The translations under genes and the position numbers were made by a program. From contig JAEZRV010000066.1 in the NCBI GenBank assembly GCA_023444055.1, forward strand, positions 1 through 64,000: DNA of 64,000 bases. Reading direction: 5' to 3'. Positions 19,112-28,031 of this stretch are shown here, one piece after another. Each line of letters begins with the position of its first letter. The stretch's first letter is position 1. The DNA is from Bacillota bacterium (GTDB taxonomy: Bacteria > Bacillota > Clostridia > Acetivibrionales > DSM-1351). The notes beneath the pieces were generated by a model that made no database searches, was not told the origin of the DNA, and saw only the letters and a list, made by a program, of their open reading frames with translations.

Positions 19112-19999
19112 GTGAATTTTTTGTTGGATGCATTAGTTGAGAACTTCCAAAATATAATAAATTTTATATCAGTATACATTCCTATTAATGATCCTCTCGA
19201 AATGCTAAAATCAATTGTTGATATAAGCATTGTTTCTTATATTATTTTTAAGCTTATACAGCTTGGAAAAGAGACAAGAGCGTGGCAACTAGTTAAAGGT
19301 ATAGTTGTAATAGTTATTTTTGCTATGCTTAGTGATTGGCTACAGCTTAGAACATTAGCTTTTATCCTTAACAAGACAATTGAATTGGCTGGATTTGCAG
19401 TAGTTGTACTGTTCCAGCCAGAGCTTAGAAGAGGTCTTGAGCAGTTAGGAAGAAGTAGCAATATAAGGGACTTTTTTAACTTCGAAGAAAGTGCTGATGT
19501 TATACATACCACTTATACAATAGAAGAAATTGTTAAATCAGCAACAGAACTCTCAAAGACAAAGACAGGTGCACTTATTGTTGTAGAAAGAGAGACAAAG
19601 CTAGGAGAGATTATAAATACTGGTACTAGGCTTGATTCAAGTATTAGCGCAGAATTAATTATGAACATCTTTACACCAAAAACACCACTACATGATGGTG
19701 CATTAATAATAAGGGATAACAAGTTGAAATCTGCTGCTTGCTTTTTGCCTCTTACTGATAACCCAAATTTGAGTAAAGAGCTTGGTACTAGGCATAGAGC
19801 TGCACTTGGAATTACAGAGGTATCAGATTGCATTTCTGTGGTAGTGTCTGAGGAGACGGGAAAAATATCTTATGCACTTAATGGCGGTTTATCCAGAAAT
19901 CTTACGCCAGATACGCTGAGAAAAGCTTTAAATAAAAATTTACTTGAGAAAAAGTCAGTAAATAAAAAGTTATCTCTTTGGAAGGGGAAATCAAAGTGA
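19112..19999 (+). CDS. cdaA: Diadenylate cyclase CdaA (DacA), membrane c-di-AMP synthase
   Basis: A 295-residue enzyme making c-di-AMP from two ATP at the membrane. Three N-terminal helices (about residues 36-100) precede the DAC domain, which has DGA at 195-197 and RHR at 227-229 (GTRHRAALG), the two signature motifs. The GTG start at 19112 sits close to AAGGG; a TTG at 19121 is an alternative. It overlaps ybbR by four bases (GTGA), implying translational coupling. cdaA-ybbR-glmM is the conserved Firmicutes order, linking c-di-AMP to cell-wall precursor supply. Confidence 0.95.
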   Translation: MNFLLDALVENFQNIINFISVYIPINDPLEMLKSIVDISIVSYIIFKLIQLGKETRAWQLVKGIVVIVIFAMLSDWLQLRTLAFILNKTIELAGFAVVVLFQPELRRGLEQLGRSSNIRDFFNFEESADVIHTTYTIEEIVKSATELSKTKTGALIVVERETKLGEIINTGTRLDSSISAELIMNIFTPKTPLHDGALIIRDNKLKSAACFLPLTDNPNLSKELGTRHRAALGITEVSDCISVVVSEETGKISYALNGGLSRNLTPDTLRKALNKNLLEKKSVNKKLSLWKGKSK

Positions 20000-21216
20000 A
20001 AGAATATTTGAAAAAAGATTTAACATATAAAATACTTTCAATAGTCTTTGCAGTATTGCTTTGGTTTGGTGTAAACCCTGTTAAGACAGGTTATTATAAT
20101 GTTCCTATAAGCATAATTAATGAAGAAAGTTTAAAAGCAAAGGGTTTAGTTTTAAATACTAATACTTTTTCAAAGTATACTACAGTTTCTGTACGAGAAA
20201 GAGCTGATGTCCTTAATGCCATTAAGAATACCGATTTCGAGGTCGTTCTTGATTTATCAAAGGTGAAGAACGTGGAAGACAGGGTAATTCCTTTAAATAC
20301 TCCAAATTATATGGGGACAGAGAATCTTAGTGAAAATAGCATAGATTTAAAGCCAAAAGATGTAACATTAGATTTAGGTAAAATAGAGGAGAATCCATTT
20401 ATTGTTCAAGTTGAGACAAATGGTCAATTGGCAAGCGGATATGAGATAATATCTAAGACTGCCAGTCCAGATACCGTAAAAATTGAAGCAGTAGACTCCG
20501 TTATTGCTAATGTAGGTTCAGTTAAAACATATATAGATGTTTCAGGATTAAATAGAGATTTGCAAATTCAGAAGAAATGTAAGGTATTTGACAAAAACGG
20601 TGAGGAAATGCCTCAGCTAAGCAAAAACCTTAATGTTACTGTAAGTATTGAGGTGGGAAAGAGAGTGCCTGTTATTCCAATAACAGAAGGTACACCAGAT
20701 AAAGATTATGTGGAAGGCTCAAATACTGTTAAACCAGATAGTGTATTGTTAACTGAAGTTGATGGTAAAGCAGACACTTTGTCTCAGGTTAATGATGTAT
20801 CAACTGTTCCTATAAGCATAGAAAATGCAACTCAAACCTTTACGAAGCAGGTTTTTTTGCAATTGCCTGAAGGCGTTAAGGTTGAGGGCTCATCACGTGA
20901 GGTGAGTGTAAAGGTTGAAATGATACCATTAATAAAACAGTCTTTTGTGATTTCTCCTAATAATATAATAATGGTTGGAAAGCCGGCTAATAGTACTTTT
21001 AATTATGAAATAACAGAGCCTGTTACAATTGAGTTAAAAGGTAAAAAGGAAGATTTAGGTAAAGTAAAAGTTGCGGATTTAATTCCAAGTATTGACATAG
21101 GGGATTTAAAATTAGAAGAAGGAATATACAATGTTAAACTTGCAGTAATATTGCCTAATGGTGCTACTCAAGTTGATGATGTAATGGTTCCGGTTAAAAT
21201 AACAAAGGCGGAGTAA
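19996..21216 (+). CDS. cdaR: YbbR-domain protein CdaR, regulator of CdaA
   Basis: A 406-residue extracytoplasmic protein. One N-terminal membrane anchor (YKILSIVFAVLLWFGV) is followed by tandem YbbR domains rich in beta strands and valine/lysine (for example NPFIVQVETNGQLASGYEI). In other Firmicutes CdaR binds CdaA and modulates its activity. The GTG at 19996 is chosen over an upstream TTG because AAGGGG precedes it and it overlaps the cdaA stop. Confidence 0.92.
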   Translation: MKEYLKKDLTYKILSIVFAVLLWFGVNPVKTGYYNVPISIINEESLKAKGLVLNTNTFSKYTTVSVRERADVLNAIKNTDFEVVLDLSKVKNVEDRVIPLNTPNYMGTENLSENSIDLKPKDVTLDLGKIEENPFIVQVETNGQLASGYEIISKTASPDTVKIEAVDSVIANVGSVKTYIDVSGLNRDLQIQKKCKVFDKNGEEMPQLSKNLNVTVSIEVGKRVPVIPITEGTPDKDYVEGSNTVKPDSVLLTEVDGKADTLSQVNDVSTVPISIENATQTFTKQVFLQLPEGVKVEGSSREVSVKVEMIPLIKQSFVISPNNIIMVGKPANSTFNYEITEPVTIELKGKKEDLGKVKVADLIPSIDIGDLKLEEGIYNVKLAVILPNGATQVDDVMVPVKITKAE

Positions 21217-22803
21217 ATGAAGCTTCTATTATCAAATATAATATTAGGTCTAGATGATGGACAAAAAGAGTTAGAAAAACAAGCTGCTCAAAAGCTAAAG
21301 ATTAAACTCGATAGCATTAAAAATATAAAAATAGTAAAACAATCAGTGGATGCCAGAAAAAAGCCTGGCATTCGTCTTGTTTATTCAATTTCTTGTGAAG
21401 TAATGGACGGTATTCGTATACCCGATAATTCTGACATTAGAATTCTAGAACAGCCGAAAGAGGAAGCTTTGATGCCTGGCAGCAAGAATATTTCCGGAAG
21501 ACCATTGATAATTGGTACTGGTCCATCGGGAATTTTTTGTGGACTAATTCTAGCGCAGTATGGCTATAAACCTATAATTATTGAGCGAGGCAGCAATGTA
21601 GAAGAGAGAACAAAGAAGGTTGAGCGTTACTGGAAAGAAGGAGAGCTAGATACTGATACAAATGTTCAGTTTGGTGAGGGTGGAGCTGGAACTTTTTCTG
21701 ATGGCAAGCTTACTACTAGAATAAATGATCCAAGGTGTGATAAAGTTTTACAAGAGTACCATAAATTCGGTGCTCCTGATGAAATTCTATATAAGGCCAA
21801 ACCTCATATTGGAACTGACATACTTAAAAGTGTTGTCGCTAATATGAGAATGGAGATTGAAAGGCTTGGTGGAACTGTTTTATTTAATACAAAAGCTATT
21901 GATATCAACATTCGAGATGGAAAAGTATGTGGAGTTTTAACTGATACACATTCAAATATAGATACAAATGTCGTTGTAATGGCCATTGGTCATAGTGCCA
22001 GAGATACATTTGAGATGCTGTACAACAAAGGTGTGCCATTTGAACAAAAGCCTTTTTCTATTGGTGTAAGAATTGAGCACCCTCAAAGCCTTATAAATAC
22101 TGCACAGTACGGTGAAGCTAGCGGGCATTCTGCACTTGGAGCTGCAGATTATCAACTGTTTCACAAGCAAAAGGAACGCACTGCTTATTCTTTTTGTATG
22201 TGCCCTGGAGGTATAGTTGTAGCATCTGCATCAGAGCAAAATTCAATAGTTACTAATGGAATGAGTGAATACAAGAGGGATAGAGAAAATGCAAACAGTG
22301 CTCTTGTGGTTTCAGTAGGACCGTTTGACTTTGCTACTTCACATCCGTTAGGAGGAATTGAGTTTCAAAGAAATTGGGAAAGATTGGCTTATAAAGTTGG
22401 TGGTAGCAATAATAGCGCTCCTATTCAAAGATTAGAGGATTTTACTCTGAATAGAGTTGGAAAGATTGGAAGCGTAAAGCCTAGTTATACAGGAGAAACG
22501 CGATGTGCCGACATCAATGAATGCTTGCCGAAATACGTTACAGACAGCATGAAGGAATCTATGGCATATTTTGATAGAAAGATAAAAGGCTTCGGAATGA
22601 AGGATGCCCTGCTGACAGGCGTTGAAACCAGAACTTCGTCGCCTGTTAGAATTCCTCGAAATGAGGTTTTTGAATGTATAGGTGTTGCAGGCTTATACCC
22701 TGCTGGAGAGGGAGCTGGTTACGCTGGAGGAATAGTAAGTGCAGCAGTTGATGGAATAAAAATAGCTCAGCAGATTATTAAGACATTTGCTATACCAGCT
22801 TGA
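21217..22803 (+). CDS. FAD-dependent dehydrogenase, COG2509 type
   Basis: A 528-residue flavoprotein. A short N-terminal domain (about residues 1-85) precedes the dinucleotide-binding motif GTGPSGIFCGLILAQ near residue 98. Further family landmarks are NVQFGEGGAGTFSDGKL near 148 and the C-terminal FAD contact YPAGEGAGYAGGIVSAA near 490. Substrate unknown. Its ATG follows the ybbR stop with no gap, so it is the third gene of the cdaA operon. Hairpins after the gene probably end the operon before glmM. Confidence 0.88.
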   Translation: MKLLLSNIILGLDDGQKELEKQAAQKLKIKLDSIKNIKIVKQSVDARKKPGIRLVYSISCEVMDGIRIPDNSDIRILEQPKEEALMPGSKNISGRPLIIGTGPSGIFCGLILAQYGYKPIIIERGSNVEERTKKVERYWKEGELDTDTNVQFGEGGAGTFSDGKLTTRINDPRCDKVLQEYHKFGAPDEILYKAKPHIGTDILKSVVANMRMEIERLGGTVLFNTKAIDINIRDGKVCGVLTDTHSNIDTNVVVMAIGHSARDTFEMLYNKGVPFEQKPFSIGVRIEHPQSLINTAQYGEASGHSALGAADYQLFHKQKERTAYSFCMCPGGIVVASASEQNSIVTNGMSEYKRDRENANSALVVSVGPFDFATSHPLGGIEFQRNWERLAYKVGGSNNSAPIQRLEDFTLNRVGKIGSVKPSYTGETRCADINECLPKYVTDSMKESMAYFDRKIKGFGMKDALLTGVETRTSSPVRIPRNEVFECIGVAGLYPAGEGAGYAGGIVSAAVDGIKIAQQIIKTFAIPA

Positions 22804-22864
22804 AAAATGCGTTTATGTAAACATGGTGCATTTTCAAGCCCCAAAAACCACAAGTGGTTTTTGC
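22802..22864 (+). terminator. Double hairpin terminator after the cdaA operon
   Basis: GAAAAATGC/GCATTTTC forms an outer stem at 22802-22835, followed by AAAAACCAC/GTGGTTTTTG at 22843-22862. The second is a compact terminator-like hairpin with A and T flanks. Confidence 0.6.
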
Positions 22865-23009
22865 AAGTTTGGGTAAGTAACTTGTTTATTGCAGAAACTA
22901 TGTGTAAAATCTGCTATGATTCATAGTAGTGTTTGTCACAGAAAGTTTAATTATTTTGTAAAATGAAAAATATAAATAATATATCAGATATAGACGTAGG
23001 AGGGTTATA

Positions 23010-24359
23010 ATGGGAAGATTATTTGGAACTGATGGTGTTAGAGGTGTTGCAAACTTGGAGCTTACTCCACAGCTTGCTTACAAATTGGGTCAGGCTGGTG
23101 CTTATGTACTTACAGGAGAAACAAAACATACACCTAAAATATTGGTAGGAATGGACACTAGAATATCAGGAGATATGCTTGAAGCTGCACTTATATCAGG
23201 AATTTGCTCAGTAGGTGCAAGGGCTATTAGTTTGGGCGTTATTCCAACACCTGCAATAGCTTTACTTACAAGACAATATGATGCTGATGCTGGTGTTGTT
23301 ATATCAGCTTCTCACAATTCTTTTGAATTTAATGGCATTAAGTTTTTCAACGCAAACGGATATAAATTGCCGGATGCAATAGAAGATAAGATTGAGGATA
23401 TTATTTCAAATGGCGGAGAAGAGCTACCCAAACCAACTGGTCACAATGTTGGCTTCAAAGAATATAAAGAATCTGCTGTTGAGGATTATGTTAATTTCGC
23501 AAAGAGTACAATTTCCGGTGATTTAGAAGGAATAAAGGTTGCAATAGACTGTGCAAATGGTGCTTCATTTCAGACTGCCCCAATGGCACTGTATGATTTA
23601 AAAGCAGAAGTAAGTGTAATCAATAATGAGCCTGATGGAACAAATATAAATAGCAAGTGTGGTTCGACTCATATGCAGGAGCTTCAAGCATTTGTGAAGG
23701 AAACAAACTCTGATGTTGGTCTTGCCTTTGATGGAGATGCAGACAGAGTTCTTGCTGTTGATGAAAATGGAAATATTGTTGATGGTGATCAGATATTGGC
23801 TATAATAGGCTTGCATTTGAAGTCTAAGGGAATGTTGCCTCATAATACAATTGTTGCAACAGTAATGAGTAATATGGGGCTTGATATAATGGCAAAGAAT
23901 AACGGACTTGTTATTGAAAAAACAAAGGTTGGAGACAGATATGTTCTTGAGGAAATGTTGAATAAAGGCTATATGCTTGGCGGAGAACAGTCAGGTCATG
24001 TAATATTCCTTGAGCACAACACTACAGGTGATGGACTTGTAACAGGTATTCAACTATTAAAGGTTCTAAAGGAATCAGGAAAGAAGCTTTCAGACCTTGC
24101 AAGTGTTGTACAGGTATTGCCACAGGTACTGATAAATGCAAAAGTAGCTAATGAGAAGAAAAATAATTATCTTGATGATGAAGTAATAAAGAAAATGTGT
24201 AAAGAGCTTGAAGATGAATTTAATGGTGAAGGAAGGGTTCTGATAAGACCTTCAGGAACTGAGCCATTAGTTAGAGTTATGATAGAGGGCAAGGACAAGG
24301 AAGTTATAACAAGACGTGCAAAAGAGCTGGTTAGAGTTATTGAGGGCAGGTTGGGGTAA
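23010..24359 (+). CDS. glmM: Phosphoglucosamine mutase
   Basis: Converts glucosamine-6-phosphate to glucosamine-1-phosphate for UDP-GlcNAc synthesis. 449 residues, the usual length. The active-site phosphoserine is Ser101 in VVISASHNSFEFNG, the metal loop is DGDADRV and the sugar-binding loop GGEQSGHVI; the C-terminal phosphate loop is RPSGTEPLVRVM. ATG 23010 follows AGGAGGG. It lies between the cdaA operon and glmS, so two steps of the same pathway are neighbours. Confidence 0.98.
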   Translation: MGRLFGTDGVRGVANLELTPQLAYKLGQAGAYVLTGETKHTPKILVGMDTRISGDMLEAALISGICSVGARAISLGVIPTPAIALLTRQYDADAGVVISASHNSFEFNGIKFFNANGYKLPDAIEDKIEDIISNGGEELPKPTGHNVGFKEYKESAVEDYVNFAKSTISGDLEGIKVAIDCANGASFQTAPMALYDLKAEVSVINNEPDGTNINSKCGSTHMQELQAFVKETNSDVGLAFDGDADRVLAVDENGNIVDGDQILAIIGLHLKSKGMLPHNTIVATVMSNMGLDIMAKNNGLVIEKTKVGDRYVLEEMLNKGYMLGGEQSGHVIFLEHNTTGDGLVTGIQLLKVLKESGKKLSDLASVVQVLPQVLINAKVANEKKNNYLDDEVIKKMCKELEDEFNGEGRVLIRPSGTEPLVRVMIEGKDKEVITRRAKELVRVIEGRLG

Positions 24360-24444
24360 GGGAAGATTGGCTTAAGAATATAGCGCAAAATGATTTCTAA
24401 TACTATTTGGCATTTAAAATATACCAAAGACATTTTTTAATACA

Positions 24445-24497
24445 AAAAGTATAAGCTTCAAATGGAAAAACTCCAGATGGGCTTATACCTTTTTTTA
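24445..24497 (+). terminator. Terminator after glmM
   Basis: GTATAAGC at 24449 pairs with GCTTATAC at 24481, followed by CTTTTTTT. Confidence 0.8.
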
Positions 24498-24587
24498 ATT
24501 TGAACTGGTAAATTGTGTAGATTATTGTTATAATAAAATAGTTATAGTAAAAAGTAACACTATTTCAATACCAAATTTTTTGCATTA

Positions 24588-24980
24588 ATGTTAACAGGGC
24601 TTCTGTTTTTTTTAGGCGGTGATGTTTTTTTAGCTCTCGATAATACTAAGGGAAGCTTATTTGTTTTTGGTGTGGCCAGCTGTGGCATCGGACACATTAT
24701 GTATATACTTGGATACTGCAGTAAGACCAAAATTATATTGAAAGATATATTTATATTTTTATGCTTTTTTATCCCAACACTTCTCACTGTCTTATTGGGT
24801 AAATTTGAGTTTAATGGCATGAGAATACTGATTGTTTTCTATGCTGTTATTATTAGTTTTATGGTCAGTAAATCACTATCAATGTTAAAATTTTATTCTT
24901 ACAGTAAAAAACCTGTTTTATTAATGATATTCGGAAAAGTACACCTAAGTGAAAGCATATATGCGATATTATTTTGTTGA
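24588..24980 (+). pseudogene. YhhN/TMEM86-family membrane protein fragment
   Basis: 130 residues, strongly hydrophobic, starting with GLLFFLGGDVFLAL and then FGVASCGIGHIMYILGY, which match the central blocks of YhhN (lysoplasmalogenase-like) proteins. The usual N-terminal helices are missing and the frame stops soon after LSESIYA, where the family continues for another helix. It has no clear ribosome binding site. I read it as a doubly truncated remnant between glmM and the glmS ribozyme. Confidence 0.6.
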
Positions 24981-25084
24981 CAAATTCACTATATTTACGT
25001 ATCATAAATTGAATAGAATTTTTTAATTGAGCATAGAATTAATTGTAGGGGGGTGGAACAAAACAGGGTTACTTGAAAAATACA

Positions 25085-25232
25085 AAAGCGCCTGGACAGA
25101 TAATTTATCTGTTGACGAGGAGAAGGCAGACACTAAAACATTGTGTCGTATCGAAATATTCGGCGGATACCTTCCGGTTGTTACAATCGATAGAAACAAA
25201 GTAAAAACTGCAGGCAACTGCAAAACAAACTA
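25085..25232 (+). ncRNA. glmS ribozyme riboswitch
   Basis: The core is recognisable: AAAGCGCC at 25085 (self-cleavage expected between A25087 and G25088), the P2 hairpin CAGATAATTTATCTG, then GTTGACGAGGAG, and further on TATCGAAATATTCGGCGGATAC and CTTCCGGTTGTTACAATC. Glucosamine-6-phosphate acts as cofactor and the cleaved mRNA is destabilised, lowering GlmS. Unusually, about 760 bases separate it from the glmS start. A chance open frame covers it. Confidence 0.92.
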
Positions 25233-25994
25233 GTTTCATGTAACTAATCCTGTATCATATCTTTTTTATCTAATGCTTAGTGCTATTGTCTGTGCTTATA
25301 CAAGTGCGGGGTAAATGGACACTATGGTTCTGGATAGCGATTCTAAGGTTTATAGGGGAAATGCTCTTAAAATCTAAGAACTCTGTTTATCTAACAAATA
25401 TAATAATCTCAGATAAAATATTATTAAAACGCCTTATGTAGTGGCTATTATAAGTGTGTTTGCATTGCACATAGCCATGAATGTAAGTGGTTTTGCAGCT
25501 TTCTGTAAATCATGAAATCTGTAATGTTGGTTTATGTATAATGTTATCGGCATTTAGTACTTATAAATGTTTTAGTAGTTACCGGCATTTTAGTATTAGT
25601 CATTGTTATGTAGCATAAATGTTTTAACAATTAACAGCAATTTAATATTTAACAGTGTTATGCAGCATAAATGTTTTAGTAATTAACAGTGCTAGATATT
25701 AGAATTAATGCATATTAAGTTGAATATAATATTTTAAACTAATAACCTTTATCTGAGAAATTTTATTTACAATCGTCAAAAATAAAACAATTGAAAATAC
25801 ATTTTAAAAATTGTCAATTGAACAACTAAAAACTAAACAATAATATGTAAATAGTGTTAATCAATTTTTTAGCTATGAATTTTAATTGGGTGTACTATGC
25901 CGCCTTTTGGTTAATCAAGGTAAAGGACTTTAATATTGAAAATAAATAAAAATTAAACGTACTAAAATATTTATCATTAAGGAGAATTTTAATT
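25233..25994 (+). promoter_or_regulatory. Long untranslated stretch between ribozyme and glmS
   Basis: 762 bases with no supported gene. It contains a 52-bp degenerate tandem repeat (25549-25690) and AT-rich sequence. AAGGAGA sits at the expected distance before the glmS ATG. An additional internal glmS promoter could lie here; I could not single one out. Confidence 0.5.
25549..25690. repeat. 52-bp tandem repeat, three degenerate copies
   Basis: TAAATGTTTTAGTAATTA-like blocks recur at 25564, 25616 and 25668, an exact 52-bp period. Copies two and three also share GTTATGYAGCA. Confidence 0.85.
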
Positions 25995-27821
25995 ATGTGT
26001 GGAATAGTTGGATATATAGGAAATAGAAAAGCAATACCTGTACTTTTAAATGGTCTTTCAAAGCTGGAATACAGAGGTTATGACTCAGCAGGTGTCGCAG
26101 TTTATGAAGAAGGAAAGCTAAGAGTTGAAAAATGTAAAGGCAGACTTTCAGTGCTAGAAGAAAAATTGAAAGCTGAAAAGCTGGAAGGAGCTATGGGAAT
26201 TGGGCATACCAGATGGGCTACACATGGTGAGCCAAATGATGTTAATTCTCATCCTCACATCAGCCAATCCGGTGAGATTGCTGTTGTTCATAATGGAATA
26301 ATTGAAAATTATATTCAACTGAAGGAGTTCTTAGTTGGAAATGGATATAACTTTAAATCTGATACAGATACAGAAGTAATTGCGCATTTGGTTGAGTATT
26401 ACTATAAGGGTGACCTTCTGGATGCTGTAATGAAGGTGATTGATGAGATAGAGGGTTCTTATGCTCTAGGCGTTTTGTGCAAGGACGACAAAGATAAGTT
26501 TGTATGTGCAAGAAAGGACAGTCCTCTAGTAATTGGATTAGGCAAGGATGAAAACTTTATTGCATCAGATATTCCTGCAATTCTGGAATATACTAGAGAC
26601 ATCTATATTCTAGAGGATAAAGAAGTGGCTGTACTAACTAAAAACAGCGTAAAGGTTTATAATAGCCTCGGAGCTCCAGTTAATAAAGAGATATTCAAAG
26701 TAAATTGGGATGTTGAAGCGGCTGAAAAAGGCGGATATGAGCATTTCATGATGAAGGAAATGTATGAGGAGCCAAAGGTTATTAGAGATACTTTCAGTCC
26801 TAGAATAAAAAATGGTGAGCTGGAACTTGATAATATTAATATAACTAAAGAAGATATTGATAAGCTGGAAAAAATATATATTGTGGCTTGTGGAACAGCT
26901 TACCACGCTGGTGTTGTTGGTAAATATATTATTGAAAAGCTTTGCAGAATACCTGTTGAGGTGGATGTTGCATCTGAATTCAGATATCGTGATCCGTTAA
27001 TTACTGACAAGGATTTGACAATTATAATAAGCCAGTCGGGTGAAACTCTGGATACTTTGTTTGCTCTTAGAGAGGCGAAAAATAAAGGCTCTAGAATACT
27101 TTCAATTGTTAACGTTGTCGGTAGCTCAATTGCGCGAAGCTCTGATGACGTGCTCTATACATGGGCTGGCCCTGAAATCGCTGTTGCATCAACAAAAGCA
27201 TATAACACTCAGCTTACTGCATTATACTTGGTGGCACTAGACCTTGGACTCAAAAAGGGAACAATTAGCAAGGAAGAAGCAGACAAAGTGCTAGATTCTC
27301 TTAAGGAAATTCCAGCAGGAATAGAAGAAATACTTAAAGACAAGGAAAACATTCAGAAATTTGCGCATAGTCATTATAACGCTAAAAGTATTTTCTTTAT
27401 AGGCAGAAGCCTTGACTACGCACTGTCAATGGAAGGCTCACTGAAGCTGAAGGAAATTTCCTACATTCACTCGGAGGCTTATGCTGGCGGCGAATTAAAA
27501 CACGGAACAATAGCATTAATAGAAAAAGGCACTTTAGTAGTATGCCCAATGACTCAAGACAACTTGTTTGATAAGATGGTAAGCAACATAAGAGAAGTTA
27601 AGGCAAGAGGCGCAGTTGTGCTTGCAATAACCCAAGAAAGGCACAAAGAAGAACTCGAAAAAACTGCTGACATGGTTTTAACAATACCTGATGTGGACTC
27701 ATTAGTAGCCCCAATCTCAGCAGTAACACCATTGCAGCTTTTCGCCTATTACATGGCACTTGAAAAGGGATGTGATGTTGATAAGCCGAGGAATTTGGCT
27801 AAGAGTGTGACGGTGGAGTAG
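25995..27821 (+). CDS. glmS: Glutamine-fructose-6-phosphate aminotransferase (isomerising)
   Basis: Makes glucosamine-6-phosphate, the first step to UDP-GlcNAc. 608 residues. The N-terminal glutaminase domain begins MCGIVGYIG with the catalytic Cys2; its GIGHTRWATHG block follows. Two SIS sugar-isomerase domains fill the rest (ISQSGETLDTLFALREAK, then RSLDYALSMEGSLKLKEISYIH) and the C-terminus ends PRNLAKSVTVE, the stretch that TnsD of Tn7 recognises at DNA level. Controlled by the upstream ribozyme. Its 3' flank is the Tn7-like insertion site. Confidence 0.99.
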   Translation: MCGIVGYIGNRKAIPVLLNGLSKLEYRGYDSAGVAVYEEGKLRVEKCKGRLSVLEEKLKAEKLEGAMGIGHTRWATHGEPNDVNSHPHISQSGEIAVVHNGIIENYIQLKEFLVGNGYNFKSDTDTEVIAHLVEYYYKGDLLDAVMKVIDEIEGSYALGVLCKDDKDKFVCARKDSPLVIGLGKDENFIASDIPAILEYTRDIYILEDKEVAVLTKNSVKVYNSLGAPVNKEIFKVNWDVEAAEKGGYEHFMMKEMYEEPKVIRDTFSPRIKNGELELDNINITKEDIDKLEKIYIVACGTAYHAGVVGKYIIEKLCRIPVEVDVASEFRYRDPLITDKDLTIIISQSGETLDTLFALREAKNKGSRILSIVNVVGSSIARSSDDVLYTWAGPEIAVASTKAYNTQLTALYLVALDLGLKKGTISKEEADKVLDSLKEIPAGIEEILKDKENIQKFAHSHYNAKSIFFIGRSLDYALSMEGSLKLKEISYIHSEAYAGGELKHGTIALIEKGTLVVCPMTQDNLFDKMVSNIREVKARGAVVLAITQERHKEELEKTADMVLTIPDVDSLVAPISAVTPLQLFAYYMALEKGCDVDKPRNLAKSVTVE

Positions 27822-27856
27822 GGGGAAGGTTTTTGTAGTAGTTGTTGTCCCAGTTT

Positions 27857-27912
27857 AATAAAGTCGTGTACTAAATAATAAAGTTGTGTACTGAATAAAA
27901 AAGATGTATACC
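27857..27912. repeat. 20-bp tandem repeat after glmS, three copies
   Basis: AATAAAGTCGTGTACT at 27857, AATAAAGTTGTGTACT at 27877 and the diverged AAAAAAGATGTATACC at 27897. The period is exactly 20 bp. The third copy supplies the left arm of the glmS terminator. Confidence 0.8.
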
Positions 27913-27940
27913 GCATTCAAATTAAAAATGAATAGGTATG
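27898..27940 (+). terminator. Left part of the glmS terminator, split by the transposon
   Basis: AAAAAGATGTATACC at 27898-27912 can pair with GGTATG (27935-27940) continued by CATCTTTTT at 52691-52699 on the far side of the element. In the uninterrupted chromosome this is a 15-bp stem (one G-U pair), with an inner ATTCA/TGAAT pairing and a T-run, a strong terminator. As it stands, only six bases of the right arm remain next to glmS. Confidence 0.75.
27936..27940. repeat. Target-site duplication GTATG, glmS side
   Basis: The five bases before TGTAG are identical to the five after the other end, as expected from Tn7-type staggered cutting. Confidence 0.93.
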
Positions 27941-28031
27941 TGTAGTTTTATAAAACAGATTGGAATTTTTGAAAACAGTTTGGAAAATTAAAATTCAGAT
28001 TGGAATATTTAAATACAGTTTGTATAAAATC
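27941..28031. promoter_or_regulatory. Transposon right end (tnsA side): four TnsB-type sites
   Basis: CAGATTGGAA or CAGTTTGGAA-like motifs occur at 27956, 27976, 27996 and 28016, exactly 20 bp apart; the last is degenerate (CAGTTTGTATA). Four abutting sites are the pattern of the Tn7 right end. The innermost lies where a -35 for tnsA would be, so TnsB binding may also repress the tns genes. Confidence 0.88.

Noticed and set aside
25027..25233. 68-codon open frame
   Set aside because: It overlaps the glmS ribozyme core exactly and has no family match; the RNA explains the conservation.
27843..27900. Transposon end at the first TGT about 22 bases after glmS, as in classical Tn7
   Set aside because: No matching inverted end or duplication exists on the far side, whereas TGTAG at 27941 matches 52685 with a perfect GTATG duplication.
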